Below, one piece after another: positions 41,652 through 51,152 of a stretch of DNA of 56,759 nt. The stretch lies in the NCBI GenBank assembly GCA_017515425.1, contig JAFWFU010000028.1:1-56759 (forward strand), in the 5' to 3' direction. The notes beneath the pieces are model-generated. The model was not told the origin of the DNA. It searched no databases and worked only from the letters and a program-made list of their open reading frames with translations. A program made the position numbers and the translations under genes. Numbering within the stretch: the stretch's first letter is position 1; the number at the start of each line of letters is the position of its first letter. The stretch comes from Mogibacterium sp. (GTDB lineage Bacteria; Bacillota; Clostridia; Peptostreptococcales; Anaerovoracaceae).

Positions 41652-42593
41652 TTATCTGTATAACAACTCCATTACAATAGCCGCAACCGGAATAGTTATA
41701 ACCGACATCAGCGTTGTCAGCGACACCAGCTCAGATAAGAGCAGCGAGTTTTTGTCATATTGCTCGGCAATCACAGCAGCGACAACCGCAGTAGGAAGCA
41801 CAGCCGTCATTCCCACTATTATTTTTATATCGTTATTCAAAATTCCAATCGGATACATGATTGCGATTATCAGAGTCGGAATCACTATCATGGCAAAAGC
41901 CGAAATGATTAAGTTATCATTGCTCGCCACTTCTTTTATCCTCACAGCCCCGAGCTTGATACCTACAAGTATCATGGACAGCGGGATAGTGACATCTCCT
42001 ATCATTACAATCGTCTCGTCCACAACGCCCTCGGGTCTTATATGCATTGATAGCATGATAAAGCCTGCGAGGATAGAAAAAATAATAGGCGACTTGAGCC
42101 CCTTCAAAATATCCTTCGCGGAAGTTCTTGAGTCCGTCCCTATAGTCAGTATTAAGGGCTCCATCCAAAAGAGGAATACATTCAACATCATATTCCCCAT
42201 TACCATAAGATAAAGCATATCGCTGCCGTAGAGCGACCTGACAATCGGAAAGCCCATAAAGCCTGAGTTAGTCGCAGCAACCGCAGCAATGAATACACCC
42301 ATATCGTCTTTGTGCCCAATCTTAGCTGTTCTGATAAAGAAATATGTGAGCGCAGAAGCTGCCATATAAAAGAGCAGCATACAGATCATAACAGTTATGG
42401 TGTCGTCAAATACCGAGTCCGAGAATTCCTTCGAATACAGGCTGCTTAGGACAAGACAGGGGCAGGTAATATTCATCATCAATGAAGTCAGAGGCTTAAT
42501 CGCATCTTCTCCCAGCACCCCAATCTTATAAGCTGCAATCCCTATCAATGTGATTGCGAATATTGATATAACTTTTCCTACAATTATCAGCAT
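41652..42593 (-). CDS. AEC-family transporter (auxin efflux carrier type)
   Basis: A 313-residue integral membrane protein with about ten helices in the AEC pattern (SLMMNITCPCLVLSSLY, NSGFMGFPIVRSLYG, GMTAVLPTAVVAAVIAEQYD). Relatives export small organic acids such as malate or auxin-like compounds; the substrate is unknown here. It starts 4 bp after the ZIP gene, so they share an operon. Confidence 0.9.
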   Translation of the reverse strand: MLIIVGKVISIFAITLIGIAAYKIGVLGEDAIKPLTSLMMNITCPCLVLSSLYSKEFSDSVFDDTITVMICMLLFYMAASALTYFFIRTAKIGHKDDMGVFIAAVAATNSGFMGFPIVRSLYGSDMLYLMVMGNMMLNVFLFWMEPLILTIGTDSRTSAKDILKGLKSPIIFSILAGFIMLSMHIRPEGVVDETIVMIGDVTIPLSMILVGIKLGAVRIKEVASNDNLIISAFAMIVIPTLIIAIMYPIGILNNDIKIIVGMTAVLPTAVVAAVIAEQYDKNSLLLSELVSLTTLMSVITIPVAAIVMELLYR

Positions 42594-42597
42594 ACTC

Positions 42598-43383
42598 TTA
42601 GCCCAACGCCACGTCCAGCGCCATCATCAGCGTAAATCCCGCGGAGAAAAGCAGCACCCCTATATGCGAATGCCCGCCTTCCGTCATCTCCGGTATCAGC
42701 TCCTCTACTACAACATACATCATTGCGCCCGCAGCCAAGCTCAGAAGATAAGGCATGACAGGGACAACAAATCCCGCAGCCAATATAGTCAGAAATGCAG
42801 CCACCGGCTCCACTACACCTGAGAGCACGCCGTCCAGGAATGCCCTTCCCTTCGTCCTGCCGGCAGCATAGACGGGCATTGAAATGATAGCGCCCTCCGG
42901 AAAATTCTGTATGGCGATTCCGATTGAAAGTGCCAAAGCCGCGCTCAGAGTTATCGCCTTAGAGCCCGTGACATAGCCCGCATAAACAGCACCTATAGCC
43001 ATACCCTCCGGGATATTGTGGAGCACAACTGCAAGCACCATCATGGTGGTTCTCGGAAGATTACAAGATGGCCCCTCGCATTCATCTGCGTTCACATGTA
43101 AATGCGGAATGATATTATCCAGCGAAAGCAGTACAGCCACGCCAATCCAAAATCCGATAAACGCAGGAACGAATGCCCAGCTCCCCATTTCAGCGGACTG
43201 CTCCATGGCAGGAATCAGCAGGCTCCAAATCGAAGCTGCCACCATAACTCCCGCAGCAAACCCACTAAGCGCCTGCTGCAATTTCACCCCCAGCTCTTTC
43301 TTCATAAAGAAAACACAGGCACTTCCCGCCGACGTGCCAATTAGAGGTATTAACAATCCTATAGCCAAATTATAATCAATCAT
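42598..43383 (-). CDS. ZIP-family divalent metal transporter
   Basis: A 261-residue membrane protein with eight predicted helices. The metal-binding helices IV and V are VVLHNIPEGMAIGAV and IGIAIQNFPEGAIISMPV, typical of ZupT-like ZIP transporters for zinc or iron. It starts immediately after the guaA stop with no gap. Confidence 0.94.
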   Translation of the reverse strand: MIDYNLAIGLLIPLIGTSAGSACVFFMKKELGVKLQQALSGFAAGVMVAASIWSLLIPAMEQSAEMGSWAFVPAFIGFWIGVAVLLSLDNIIPHLHVNADECEGPSCNLPRTTMMVLAVVLHNIPEGMAIGAVYAGYVTGSKAITLSAALALSIGIAIQNFPEGAIISMPVYAAGRTKGRAFLDGVLSGVVEPVAAFLTILAAGFVVPVMPYLLSLAAGAMMYVVVEELIPEMTEGGHSHIGVLLFSAGFTLMMALDVALG

Positions 43384-44358
43384 TTATTCCCACTCTATCG
43401 TACTCACGGGCTTGTCACTCACGTCCCAGAGGACTCTGTTGACGCCGGCAACTTCTGCGATTATGCGGTCTCGTATGCGTTTAAGCATTTGCCATGGGAT
43501 TTCGACTGCCTCGGCTGTTACGGCGTCTACGGTGTTGATAGCGCGGATTACCACCGCCCAGCCCATATATCTCTTGTCGTCTTTGACTCCTGTTGATACG
43601 AAGTCGGGTATGGCGCAAAAATACTGCCATGGCGCAGGCTCCAGCTTCCCGATTTCCTCTCTGACAATGGCGTCCGCTTCTCTGACCGCCTCGAGCCTGT
43701 CTCTTGTGATAGCCCCTACACATCTTACGCCGAGTCCCGGACCTGGGAATGGCTGTCTGTATACCATGCTGTCTGGAAGTCCGAGTGCGGATCCGACGAC
43801 TCTTACCTCGTCCTTGTATAGCAGCTTGACAGGCTCGACGAGCTCGAACTGCAAATCCTCTGGCAGACCCCCTACATTATGGTGTGCCTTCACCCCGTCA
43901 GATTCGAGAATATCGGGATATATTGTGCCTTGAGCGAGGAAAGCTATGCCTTCTAGTTTTTCAGCTTCCTCGGCAAAAACATCTATGAACTCAGCGCCGA
44001 TTATCTTGCGCTTAGTCTCAGGCTCCGCCACGCCCGCGAGTTTATCGAGAAACCTATCCGCAGCGTCCACATATATGAGATTCGCTCCCAGCTCTTCTCT
44101 GAAAACGCTAATGACCTGCTCCGGCTCTCCCTTTCTCAAAAGCCCGTGGTTGACATGAACGCATACGAGCCTATCTCCAATCGCCTTGATAAGAAGTGCA
44201 GCCACAACGCTTGAGTCTACGCCTCCCGATAGTGCGAGCAGCACCTTCCCCTCGTCTCCTACCTGAGCCTTTATCTCCGCAATCTGTTCTTCGATAAACT
44301 TCTCCGCGAGCTCACGCGTGGTAATTCTCTCCATATCTGACGGTCTAATATTTGACAT
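43384..44358 (-). CDS. guaA: GMP synthase, ATP-pyrophosphatase subunit only
   Basis: 324 residues covering only the C-terminal half of the usual ~520-residue GuaA. The N-type pyrophosphatase loop is LLALSGGVDSSVVAALL; LAQGTIYPDILES, RQPFPGPGLGVRC and the dimerization end SDKPVSTIEWE are all present. It adenylates XMP and aminates it to GMP. The N-terminal class I glutaminase domain is missing and no glutaminase gene lies nearby. So it either uses free ammonia or pairs with a separate subunit elsewhere, as in archaeal two-subunit GMP synthases. It is followed directly by the ZIP gene. Confidence 0.93.
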   Translation of the reverse strand: MSNIRPSDMERITTRELAEKFIEEQIAEIKAQVGDEGKVLLALSGGVDSSVVAALLIKAIGDRLVCVHVNHGLLRKGEPEQVISVFREELGANLIYVDAADRFLDKLAGVAEPETKRKIIGAEFIDVFAEEAEKLEGIAFLAQGTIYPDILESDGVKAHHNVGGLPEDLQFELVEPVKLLYKDEVRVVGSALGLPDSMVYRQPFPGPGLGVRCVGAITRDRLEAVREADAIVREEIGKLEPAPWQYFCAIPDFVSTGVKDDKRYMGWAVVIRAINTVDAVTAEAVEIPWQMLKRIRDRIIAEVAGVNRVLWDVSDKPVSTIEWE

Positions 44359-44396
44359 CTGTCTCCCCCTTATTCTTGAAAATCATAATCGTACGA

Positions 44397-45302
44397 CTAT
44401 TCCGCCGCGCCTGCTTCGACTCCGACGGCTATTGCAGCCTCATCCGTGAAGAATGAATCCGCGCCTATTTCGAGCGCCCTCTTTATATCTTCCTCGGTGT
44501 TCAGAGTCCAGACGCTGAATTTCTTGCCATGTTCGTGCACGTCCCTGCATACTTCCTCGTCCATGAAATCCCTGCTGACCGCGATAGTGTCTATATAGTT
44601 CAGATTTCTTGACTCACCGAACGCAGCCTCGTCCTGGCAAATAAATATCTTCTGCACATCAGGCAAGCTGCTCTCCAGGGATCTGAGTCCGCGGAAATAC
44701 TGACATGATATGCTGACGCTCTCTTCATTGCCATACTTTTCCAGCATTTCTCTCAGGGCATTCATATTCCGCTCCGACGTGTACTTCATTTCTATTACAT
44801 ACCGGACATCTTTTCCGAATTTATCAAAGACATCTCCGAGCTTCAGTACCTTCGTGCCCGATTTTGTCTCCAAACTGTCTATCTGACCGTCCGACATGCC
44901 GGAGAAATATCCCCCGTACCCCGTTAGGCTTTCCGCATAGTCGTCATCAGCGACATACAATGTGCCGTCCTTCGATACAACGAAAGGAATGGCTATCGTG
45001 CCCGCGCCGGCTTCCACGGCTTTTTCGTATGCAGCCATTGTATAGAGTCCGTCCTCCGAACTGCCGCGATAGGCATATACTTTTTCCGCCTTTGACGCCT
45101 CAGCCTGCTGCTCCACTTGCGAAGCCTCTGCCTCTACCTCGTCCTCGGTCTGCACAGTCTCTTCAACTGCTGCCTCTGCCTGCCTCTGCTGCTCCGCCCT
45201 GTCTCTCACGACCTTTACGATATACACGCCAGCAATCAGGCATAGTGAAATCATAAGCGCGATAAGCAGAAGGCTGCTTAGTACTCTTCTTGTTCTTTTC
45301 AT
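44397..45302 (-). CDS. Membrane-anchored GDPD-like protein, probably inactive
   Basis: 301 residues with one N-terminal membrane helix (~9-30), an acidic linker (~35-70) and a glycerophosphodiester phosphodiesterase-like barrel. Family landmarks are visible: YRGSSEDG at the HRG position, AYEKAVEAGAGTI, YVIEMK at the liEiK strand, and SVWTLNTEEDIKRALEIGADSFFTD at the C-terminus. However, the catalytic His of HRG is Tyr, the usual E.D pair reads IAIPF, and the HD motif reads ADDD. The active site is therefore degenerate, and a binding or structural role on the outer membrane face is likelier than hydrolysis. Confidence 0.85.
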   Translation of the reverse strand: MKRTRRVLSSLLLIALMISLCLIAGVYIVKVVRDRAEQQRQAEAAVEETVQTEDEVEAEASQVEQQAEASKAEKVYAYRGSSEDGLYTMAAYEKAVEAGAGTIAIPFVVSKDGTLYVADDDYAESLTGYGGYFSGMSDGQIDSLETKSGTKVLKLGDVFDKFGKDVRYVIEMKYTSERNMNALREMLEKYGNEESVSISCQYFRGLRSLESSLPDVQKIFICQDEAAFGESRNLNYIDTIAVSRDFMDEEVCRDVHEHGKKFSVWTLNTEEDIKRALEIGADSFFTDEAAIAVGVEAGAAE

Positions 45303-45377
45303 ACTTCTAACCGTATCATCTACGCAATATCTTGTGTCTAATCATAACACGAAATGCAATATATACCAACGATTTAT

Positions 45378-45421
45378 ACAAAAAGAATCGCCTCCCGGAG
45401 ATAACCAAAAGGCGATTTCTT
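45378..45421 (-). terminator. Terminator downstream of groESL and the repeat region
   Basis: AATCGCCT (45386-45393) pairs with AGGCGATT (45410-45417). On the minus strand it is followed by CTTTTTG. Confidence 0.65.
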
Positions 45422-45430
45422 ACTATACTA

Positions 45431-45721
45431 AATTGTGAAGCTTTTTCTTCGCACCGAGGGCGCGTAGCTAACAAAGTCACGGGCGAAATGAATAACTTAA
45501 ATTGCGAAGTAATTTTCGTTCGTAACGAGGTTACAAGCGACCAAGGAGCAGCGCGTACACAGCTCATACGCAAGTGCCAATGGCGCGCAATCAACAATGT
45601 CACGGGCGAAACGAATAACTCAAATTGCGAAGTATTTTTCTTCACAGCGAGGCGACAAGCGACCGAGGCGCGGAGCGTACACGGTTAGTACGTGAGCACC
45701 GAGGGCGCGCAGTCAACAATG
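45431..45721. repeat. 123-bp direct repeats, two full copies and one partial
   Basis: Full units start at GTCACGGGCGAAA (45476-45598 and 45599-45721), a 123-bp period; a truncated copy lies at 45431-45475. Conserved blocks include AAATTGCGAAGTA, ACAAGCGACC and AGGGCGCG/TGGCGCGC. The stretch between groEL and the GDPD-like gene contains no gene; a minus-strand frame through it only translates the repeat. Confidence 0.85.
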
Positions 45722-45745
45722 CTGTGGAGGAAAAGACAATCAATC

Positions 45746-47380
<1,635 letters not shown>

Positions 47381-47399
47381 TTATATCTTCACTCGCCGA

Positions 47400-47681
47400 C
47401 TACTTCTCGATAGTCGCAAGGATGTCTTTCTGATTGATAATGGTGTACTCCGTACCCTTGTATATGAGTTCTGATCCGCCATATCTGCTGAATACAACAA
47501 TATCCCCTACCTTGAGCTCCATAGGTTCATCCTCTGTGCCAGGGCCTACAGCCAAGACCTCCGCCTGCTGTGGCTTTTCCTTGGCGCTTCCCGAAAGAAG
47601 CAGCCCAGCCTCGGTCTTTTCCTCGGCTTCCATCTTCTTTATCACTACTCTTGCTCCGAGCGGTTTAATTCCGATACTCAT
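47400..47681 (-). CDS. groES: 10-kDa co-chaperonin GroES
   Basis: 93 residues, the lid of the GroEL cage (IKPLGARVVIKKMEAEEKTEAG, VVFSRYGGSELIYKGTEY). The frame is open to 47846, but that would place the CIRCE and promoter inside the gene. The ATG at 47681 follows the SD GGAGGAAAG and gives the normal GroES N-terminus. Confidence 0.97.
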   Translation of the reverse strand: MSIGIKPLGARVVIKKMEAEEKTEAGLLLSGSAKEKPQQAEVLAVGPGTEDEPMELKVGDIVVFSRYGGSELIYKGTEYTIINQKDILATIEK

Positions 47682-47721
47682 ATCTTTCCTCCGTTTTAAA
47701 ATATTTACTTTTATGATATTG

Positions 47722-47748
47722 TTAGCACTCTTATCGCTAGAGTGCCAA
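47722..47748 (-). promoter_or_regulatory. CIRCE operator of groESL
   Basis: TTGGCACTC - 9 bp - GAGTGCTAA on the minus strand, a CIRCE with one substitution, located just downstream of the promoter. It is the HrcA repressor site. Confidence 0.92.
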
Positions 47749-47760
47749 TTACCAAAACCT

Positions 47761-47789
47761 ATTGTACTCGTACTCTCATGCAATGTCAA
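47761..47789 (-). promoter_or_regulatory. groESL promoter
   Basis: On the minus strand TTGACA (47789-47784), 17 bp, TACAAT (47766-47761), directly upstream of the CIRCE. Confidence 0.85.
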
Positions 47790-47848
47790 CACTTCTCGCG
47801 TAATAAACTTCTCCTCAACCTCACTCCGCATTTGCCAACGGGGCAAGT

Positions 47849-48739
47849 CTATTTTTTGCTCCCTCTGTCCCTATAATAATAGAAGAGATATTGCTGAGCA
47901 TATCCGGCATAGTCGCCGAATTTCTCGCGGGCGAAGCTCTCCATGCCCGAGACATCCTTTTCGTCAAAACCGTACATATCGCTCATTATATGCCTGACCC
48001 ATGTGTCTATGGGAAATGCCGCCACATCTCTTAGCCCGAAGAGCATGATACAATTCGCAACCTTAGGGCCTATGCCGTGCATACAAATCAATTCCTCTCG
48101 ACAGCTCGGCTCCTTGCATTCAATATACTCGCGGGAACTCTGAACGATATAAGAGCTCCTGTATCCGAGCTTGAGAGCCGCTAAGTCCTCGGGCTCGGCA
48201 GCCGCCAAAGCCTCGGGCGTCGGAAATGCGTATACGGGCTTACCACCTATCTCTCCAATCAGACTGCCGTATTTTTCGCAAATCGCCTCAATGCATTTTC
48301 TTATGCGCGGGATATTATTATTCTGCGAGATTATGAAGGATATTAACGTTTCAAATAAATCCTGATTCAGAATCCTTATTCCGCAGCCGTATTCAGTCGC
48401 CGCCTTGATTTTCGCATCGCAGTCTGTCAGCCTCCGCTTTATCGCTCCATAGTCGGTGCCAAGGTCGAAATAGTCCGCCCAGAACGACCTATCTCCTCCG
48501 CTCGCCTCAATCACGAGTTTACCCTCCGAATACGATATGCGCGCAGCATATGAGCCCGCCACACCTATGTATGATGAAGCCTCATTCTCACATTCTTCGC
48601 ATTTTTCATATTCTTTAGATTCCGCGCCTTCAACAGCCGCTTTTGTCCACCTGAAACACTGTCCGCATTCGAAGATGTGGACAAGGTCGAAGTCGTTTAT
48701 TCCCTCAAAGATGTTTTTTTCAAAATCTTTATATTCCAT
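47849..48739 (-). CDS. 8-oxoguanine DNA glycosylase (OGG1 type)
   Basis: 296 residues with an OGG_N-like N-terminal domain (FDLVHIFECGQCFRWTK) and an HhH-GPD domain (~120-290). MHGIGPKVANCIMLFGL supplies the catalytic Lys, and AFPIDTWVRHIM the catalytic Asp. It excises oxidised guanine and cuts the backbone at the site. There is no C-terminal Fe-S cluster. The start lies 42 bp after the P-loop gene on the same strand. Confidence 0.92.
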   Translation of the reverse strand: MEYKDFEKNIFEGINDFDLVHIFECGQCFRWTKAAVEGAESKEYEKCEECENEASSYIGVAGSYAARISYSEGKLVIEASGGDRSFWADYFDLGTDYGAIKRRLTDCDAKIKAATEYGCGIRILNQDLFETLISFIISQNNNIPRIRKCIEAICEKYGSLIGEIGGKPVYAFPTPEALAAAEPEDLAALKLGYRSSYIVQSSREYIECKEPSCREELICMHGIGPKVANCIMLFGLRDVAAFPIDTWVRHIMSDMYGFDEKDVSGMESFAREKFGDYAGYAQQYLFYYYRDRGSKK

Positions 48740-48781
48740 TCTGTCCTTATTACCTGTAAGCCTTCATGCCTTCATGCTTTC

Positions 48782-49669
48782 CTACTGTCCGTGCAGCTTC
48801 GCCGAAACGAGATCTCTATAGTCCCTCGCTATATCACATATCCTCACATTCACATTTTCTATGGTGAACGCCGTCATACGCGATATGGTCTCATATACAT
48901 CTTTTTGAAACGCCATGCAGCCGTCAATCGACTCTGCGCTTCTGATGACTCTCACATCAATCGTTACCGACATATTGAGCGGCTTCCCATTGCTCATTCT
49001 GTCTACCACGACCAGATTGGGCGAATACTTCCTCGCGGCTATCTTAATAATATCCTTTATGACCTGCTCGCTTATTTCGAAAGTTCCCGAATAGCTGAAA
49101 GTGGGTCTCACCACCGTTCTCTCGTCCGAGGTATCATCAGCCTTGCCCTTGCTCCCCGAATCGACGTCCAGGGCAGTTCCAAGCGCCATATCTCTGATAA
49201 GTTTGAGGGGATTCATAAAATATCCGGCAAAATCCCGCCTGAGCTGACCCATAGGAGCGGGTATGAGGTGCTCGCCCTCATCTATCCTATGATGAGCCGC
49301 CTGCTTCCTGTCCTCTTCGGTGCTCACGTCCTCTATATATATCCTCTCCTCAACGGCTCCGATACCGAGCTGGCTCGCGATTATATCCGTCATTCGGTCA
49401 GAGGTACCGATAATCATAATCGCATTCGGTTTATGCTCCTCTATGGCGGCAACGACGGCATCCTTTTGCTCCGCCACATTAAACAGAGCAGCTCTCATGG
49501 CTGCCGCCTTGGTCTTGCATTTTTTTGCGGAAGTCCCCGCTACAATCTGACCCTTGTATATCAGCAGACCATCATCTATTATGGCGTCGAAGCCCCGCCT
49601 CTGGGCGAGGGCTGTTGCTTGGTAGCTCTTTCCCGTGCCGCTTTTCCCCGTAAAAGATATTGTTTTCAT
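48782..49669 (-). CDS. P-loop NTPase fused to an Asp23-like domain
   Basis: 295 residues. Walker A is FTGKSGTGKSYQATAL at the N-terminus, and NAIMIIGTSDRMTD resembles a Walker B/sensor strand, giving a kinase-like P-loop domain (~1-160). The C-terminal ~110 residues (GTFEISEQVIKDIIKIAARK, MSVTIDVRVIRSA, ENVNVRICDI) follow the Asp23/Gls24 pattern known from alkaline-shock and cell-envelope proteins. I do not know the combination's function. It precedes the OGG1-type gene. Confidence 0.7.
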   Translation of the reverse strand: MKTISFTGKSGTGKSYQATALAQRRGFDAIIDDGLLIYKGQIVAGTSAKKCKTKAAAMRAALFNVAEQKDAVVAAIEEHKPNAIMIIGTSDRMTDIIASQLGIGAVEERIYIEDVSTEEDRKQAAHHRIDEGEHLIPAPMGQLRRDFAGYFMNPLKLIRDMALGTALDVDSGSKGKADDTSDERTVVRPTFSYSGTFEISEQVIKDIIKIAARKYSPNLVVVDRMSNGKPLNMSVTIDVRVIRSAESIDGCMAFQKDVYETISRMTAFTIENVNVRICDIARDYRDLVSAKLHGQ

Positions 49670-49749
49670 TTCGCATTTCCTGTTTTAAATTCCTAGTAAA
49701 ATCATTGGAATTTTAGTAGTTGCAGGTTTTTTATATTTTGTTTTATATG

Positions 49750-49778
49750 TTTACAAAGCCAAATCTAAATGCTATACT
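49750..49778 (+). promoter_or_regulatory. Ferredoxin promoter
   Basis: TTTACA (49750-49755), 17 bp, TATACT (49773-49778) with TGC in front of the -10 (extended -10). Confidence 0.7.
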
Positions 49779-49817
49779 TCGCTTGTGGATATTTTAACGT
49801 AAGAAGGAGGTAACACT

Positions 49818-49985
49818 ATGGCTTACAAGATTAGCGAGGACTGCATTGCTTGTGGAGTTTGCGCAGATAATTGCCCTGTAGATGCAATTTCCGAGGGTAC
49901 TCCATATGTAATCGACGAAGATGCTTGCATTGATTGCGGAGCTTGCCAGGCAAACTGCCCTGTAGATGCACCTGCTCAGGCATAG
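49818..49985 (+). CDS. 2[4Fe-4S] ferredoxin
   Basis: A 55-residue clostridial-type ferredoxin. Two clusters are shown by CIACGVCADNCPVDAI and CIDCGACQANCPVDAP, each CxxCxxCxxxCP. It is a low-potential electron carrier for hydrogenase, pyruvate:ferredoxin oxidoreductase or electron-bifurcating steps. The SD AGAAGGAGG lies 8 nt before the ATG. It is monocistronic with its own promoter and terminator. It is short enough to be missed by length-filtered gene calling. Confidence 0.97.
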   Translation: MAYKISEDCIACGVCADNCPVDAISEGTPYVIDEDACIDCGACQANCPVDAPAQA

Positions 49986-50022
49986 TCAGTTCCGAAGCTC
50001 AGAGCTGATAATGTATCATCTA

Positions 50023-50055
50023 AAATCCCGTAGCCTCGCTACGGGATTTGTTTTT
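50023..50055 (+). terminator. Ferredoxin terminator
   Basis: AAATCCCGTAGC and GCTACGGGATTT form a 12-bp stem with the loop CTC, then GTTTTT. It may also serve rex in reverse. Confidence 0.9.
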
Positions 50056-50058
50056 GGC

Positions 50059-50706
50059 TTAATCCTTCTTTTCTCCTGAATTATTCCTTATCATGAACGA
50101 CAATGCGTGCAGGCTGTCGGAAAGATGAACGGATTCGAGCGCAATCTCATCGGGAACCTCAAGGTCTATAGGTGCGAAGTTCCATATTCCCTTCACCCCG
50201 CCTCTTATCAGGCTGTCAACTACCCTTTGTGCATTCTCCCTGTTCACGCAGATTACTCCAATATCTATATTTTCCTTTTCGAGATATTCCTCAAGTCCTG
50301 CCGCGTCCATGACCTCAACGTCATTTATGACATTGCCGACGATCTTCGGATTTACATCAAAGAGTCCTATGATATTAAACCCAATCTTATAGTAATAACT
50401 GTAATTGGTTATCGCCTGTCCGAGATTACCGACTCCGATAACCACGGTCTTATACTCTCTGTCCAATCCTAGTATGCGGTTTATCTCCTTATAAAGCTTA
50501 TCTACTTCATATCCGTATCCCTGCTGCCCGAATTCTCCGAATGTATTCAAATCCTGTCTGATTTGTGATGCGGTGTATCCGATCAGTTCGCTGAGCTCGT
50601 TCGAGGATATTTTCTTAATTCCCTTTGTCTGTAGATACCCAAGATACCTCCTATATCTTGGAAGTCGCCTGATTATGGCATTTGATACTTTTTGACGATT
50701 CTGCAT
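50059..50706 (-). CDS. rex: Redox-sensing transcriptional repressor Rex
   Basis: 215 residues. An N-terminal winged helix (IRRLPRYRRYLGYLQTKGIK, ISSNELSELIGYTASQIRQDL) and an NAD(H)-binding Rossmann fold with GVGNLGQAIT (~90). It senses the NADH/NAD+ ratio and represses fermentation and butyrate genes when NADH is low. It lies 46 bp after acpP on the same strand. No full Rex palindrome was found in this window. Confidence 0.96.
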   Translation of the reverse strand: MQNRQKVSNAIIRRLPRYRRYLGYLQTKGIKKISSNELSELIGYTASQIRQDLNTFGEFGQQGYGYEVDKLYKEINRILGLDREYKTVVIGVGNLGQAITNYSYYYKIGFNIIGLFDVNPKIVGNVINDVEVMDAAGLEEYLEKENIDIGVICVNRENAQRVVDSLIRGGVKGIWNFAPIDLEVPDEIALESVHLSDSLHALSFMIRNNSGEKKD

Positions 50707-50752
50707 TGTTTTACCTTTCTTATTGCCGCAAAACTGACTGTTTGCTCACAGC

Positions 50753-50980
50753 TTAAATATTTGCCTCTATATATTTTACAATATCACCTACCTTGGTAAA
50801 GTTCTCTGCCACATCATCAGGGATTTCGATTCCGTACTCATCCTCTACCCCAAGGATAATCTCAACCGCGTCAAGTGAATCTGCCTCAAGATCCTTCATA
50901 AAATCGGTTTCTTCTGTTACCAATTCGGGATCCACATCAAGCTGTTCAACAATAAGTGCTTTAATCTTTTCTAAAACCAT
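50753..50980 (-). CDS. acpP: Acyl carrier protein
   Basis: 75 residues, with the phosphopantetheine attachment Ser in DLEADSLDAVEIILGVE. It carries growing acyl chains in fatty-acid synthesis. The frame extends to 51052, but the ATG at 50980 with the SD AAAGGAGA gives the normal protein. The promoter lies at 51020-51048. rex follows on the same strand. Confidence 0.96.
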   Translation of the reverse strand: MVLEKIKALIVEQLDVDPELVTEETDFMKDLEADSLDAVEIILGVEDEYGIEIPDDVAENFTKVGDIVKYIEANI

Positions 50981-51019
50981 TTTCTTCTCCTTTAGTTCCT
51001 TCCTAATTTCGGCGCAATA

Positions 51020-51048
51020 ATTATAGAACCATATTTTGTGAATTTCAA
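51020..51048 (-). promoter_or_regulatory. acpP promoter
   Basis: On the minus strand TTGAAA (51048-51043), 17 bp, TATAAT (51025-51020). Confidence 0.8.
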
Positions 51049-51121
51049 TCACTTTTTATATATCCTTTTTGTATAATTCCAAAAAATACAGTTTCAGAGG
51101 GAAAGATGATGTTTTTAGACT

Positions 51122-51150
51122 AAAAAAGCGGGCAAAATCGCCCGCAAGAT
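51122..51150 (-). terminator. Terminator of buk
   Basis: GCGGGC and GCCCGC pair around 6 nt and are followed on the minus strand by TTTTTT. Confidence 0.88.
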
Positions 51151-51152
51151 TT

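Noticed and set aside
45316..45645. Protein-like frame across the 123-bp repeats
   Set aside because: The frame is a translation of repeated DNA, with the same peptide recurring at the repeat period, and no good start signal.
47682..47846. N-terminal extension of GroES
   Set aside because: It would translate through the CIRCE and promoter; the internal ATG with a proper SD gives normal GroES.
51031..51048. Complete Rex operator in the acpP promoter
   Set aside because: TTGTGAA is present, but the second inverted half is missing, so only a half-site is visible.
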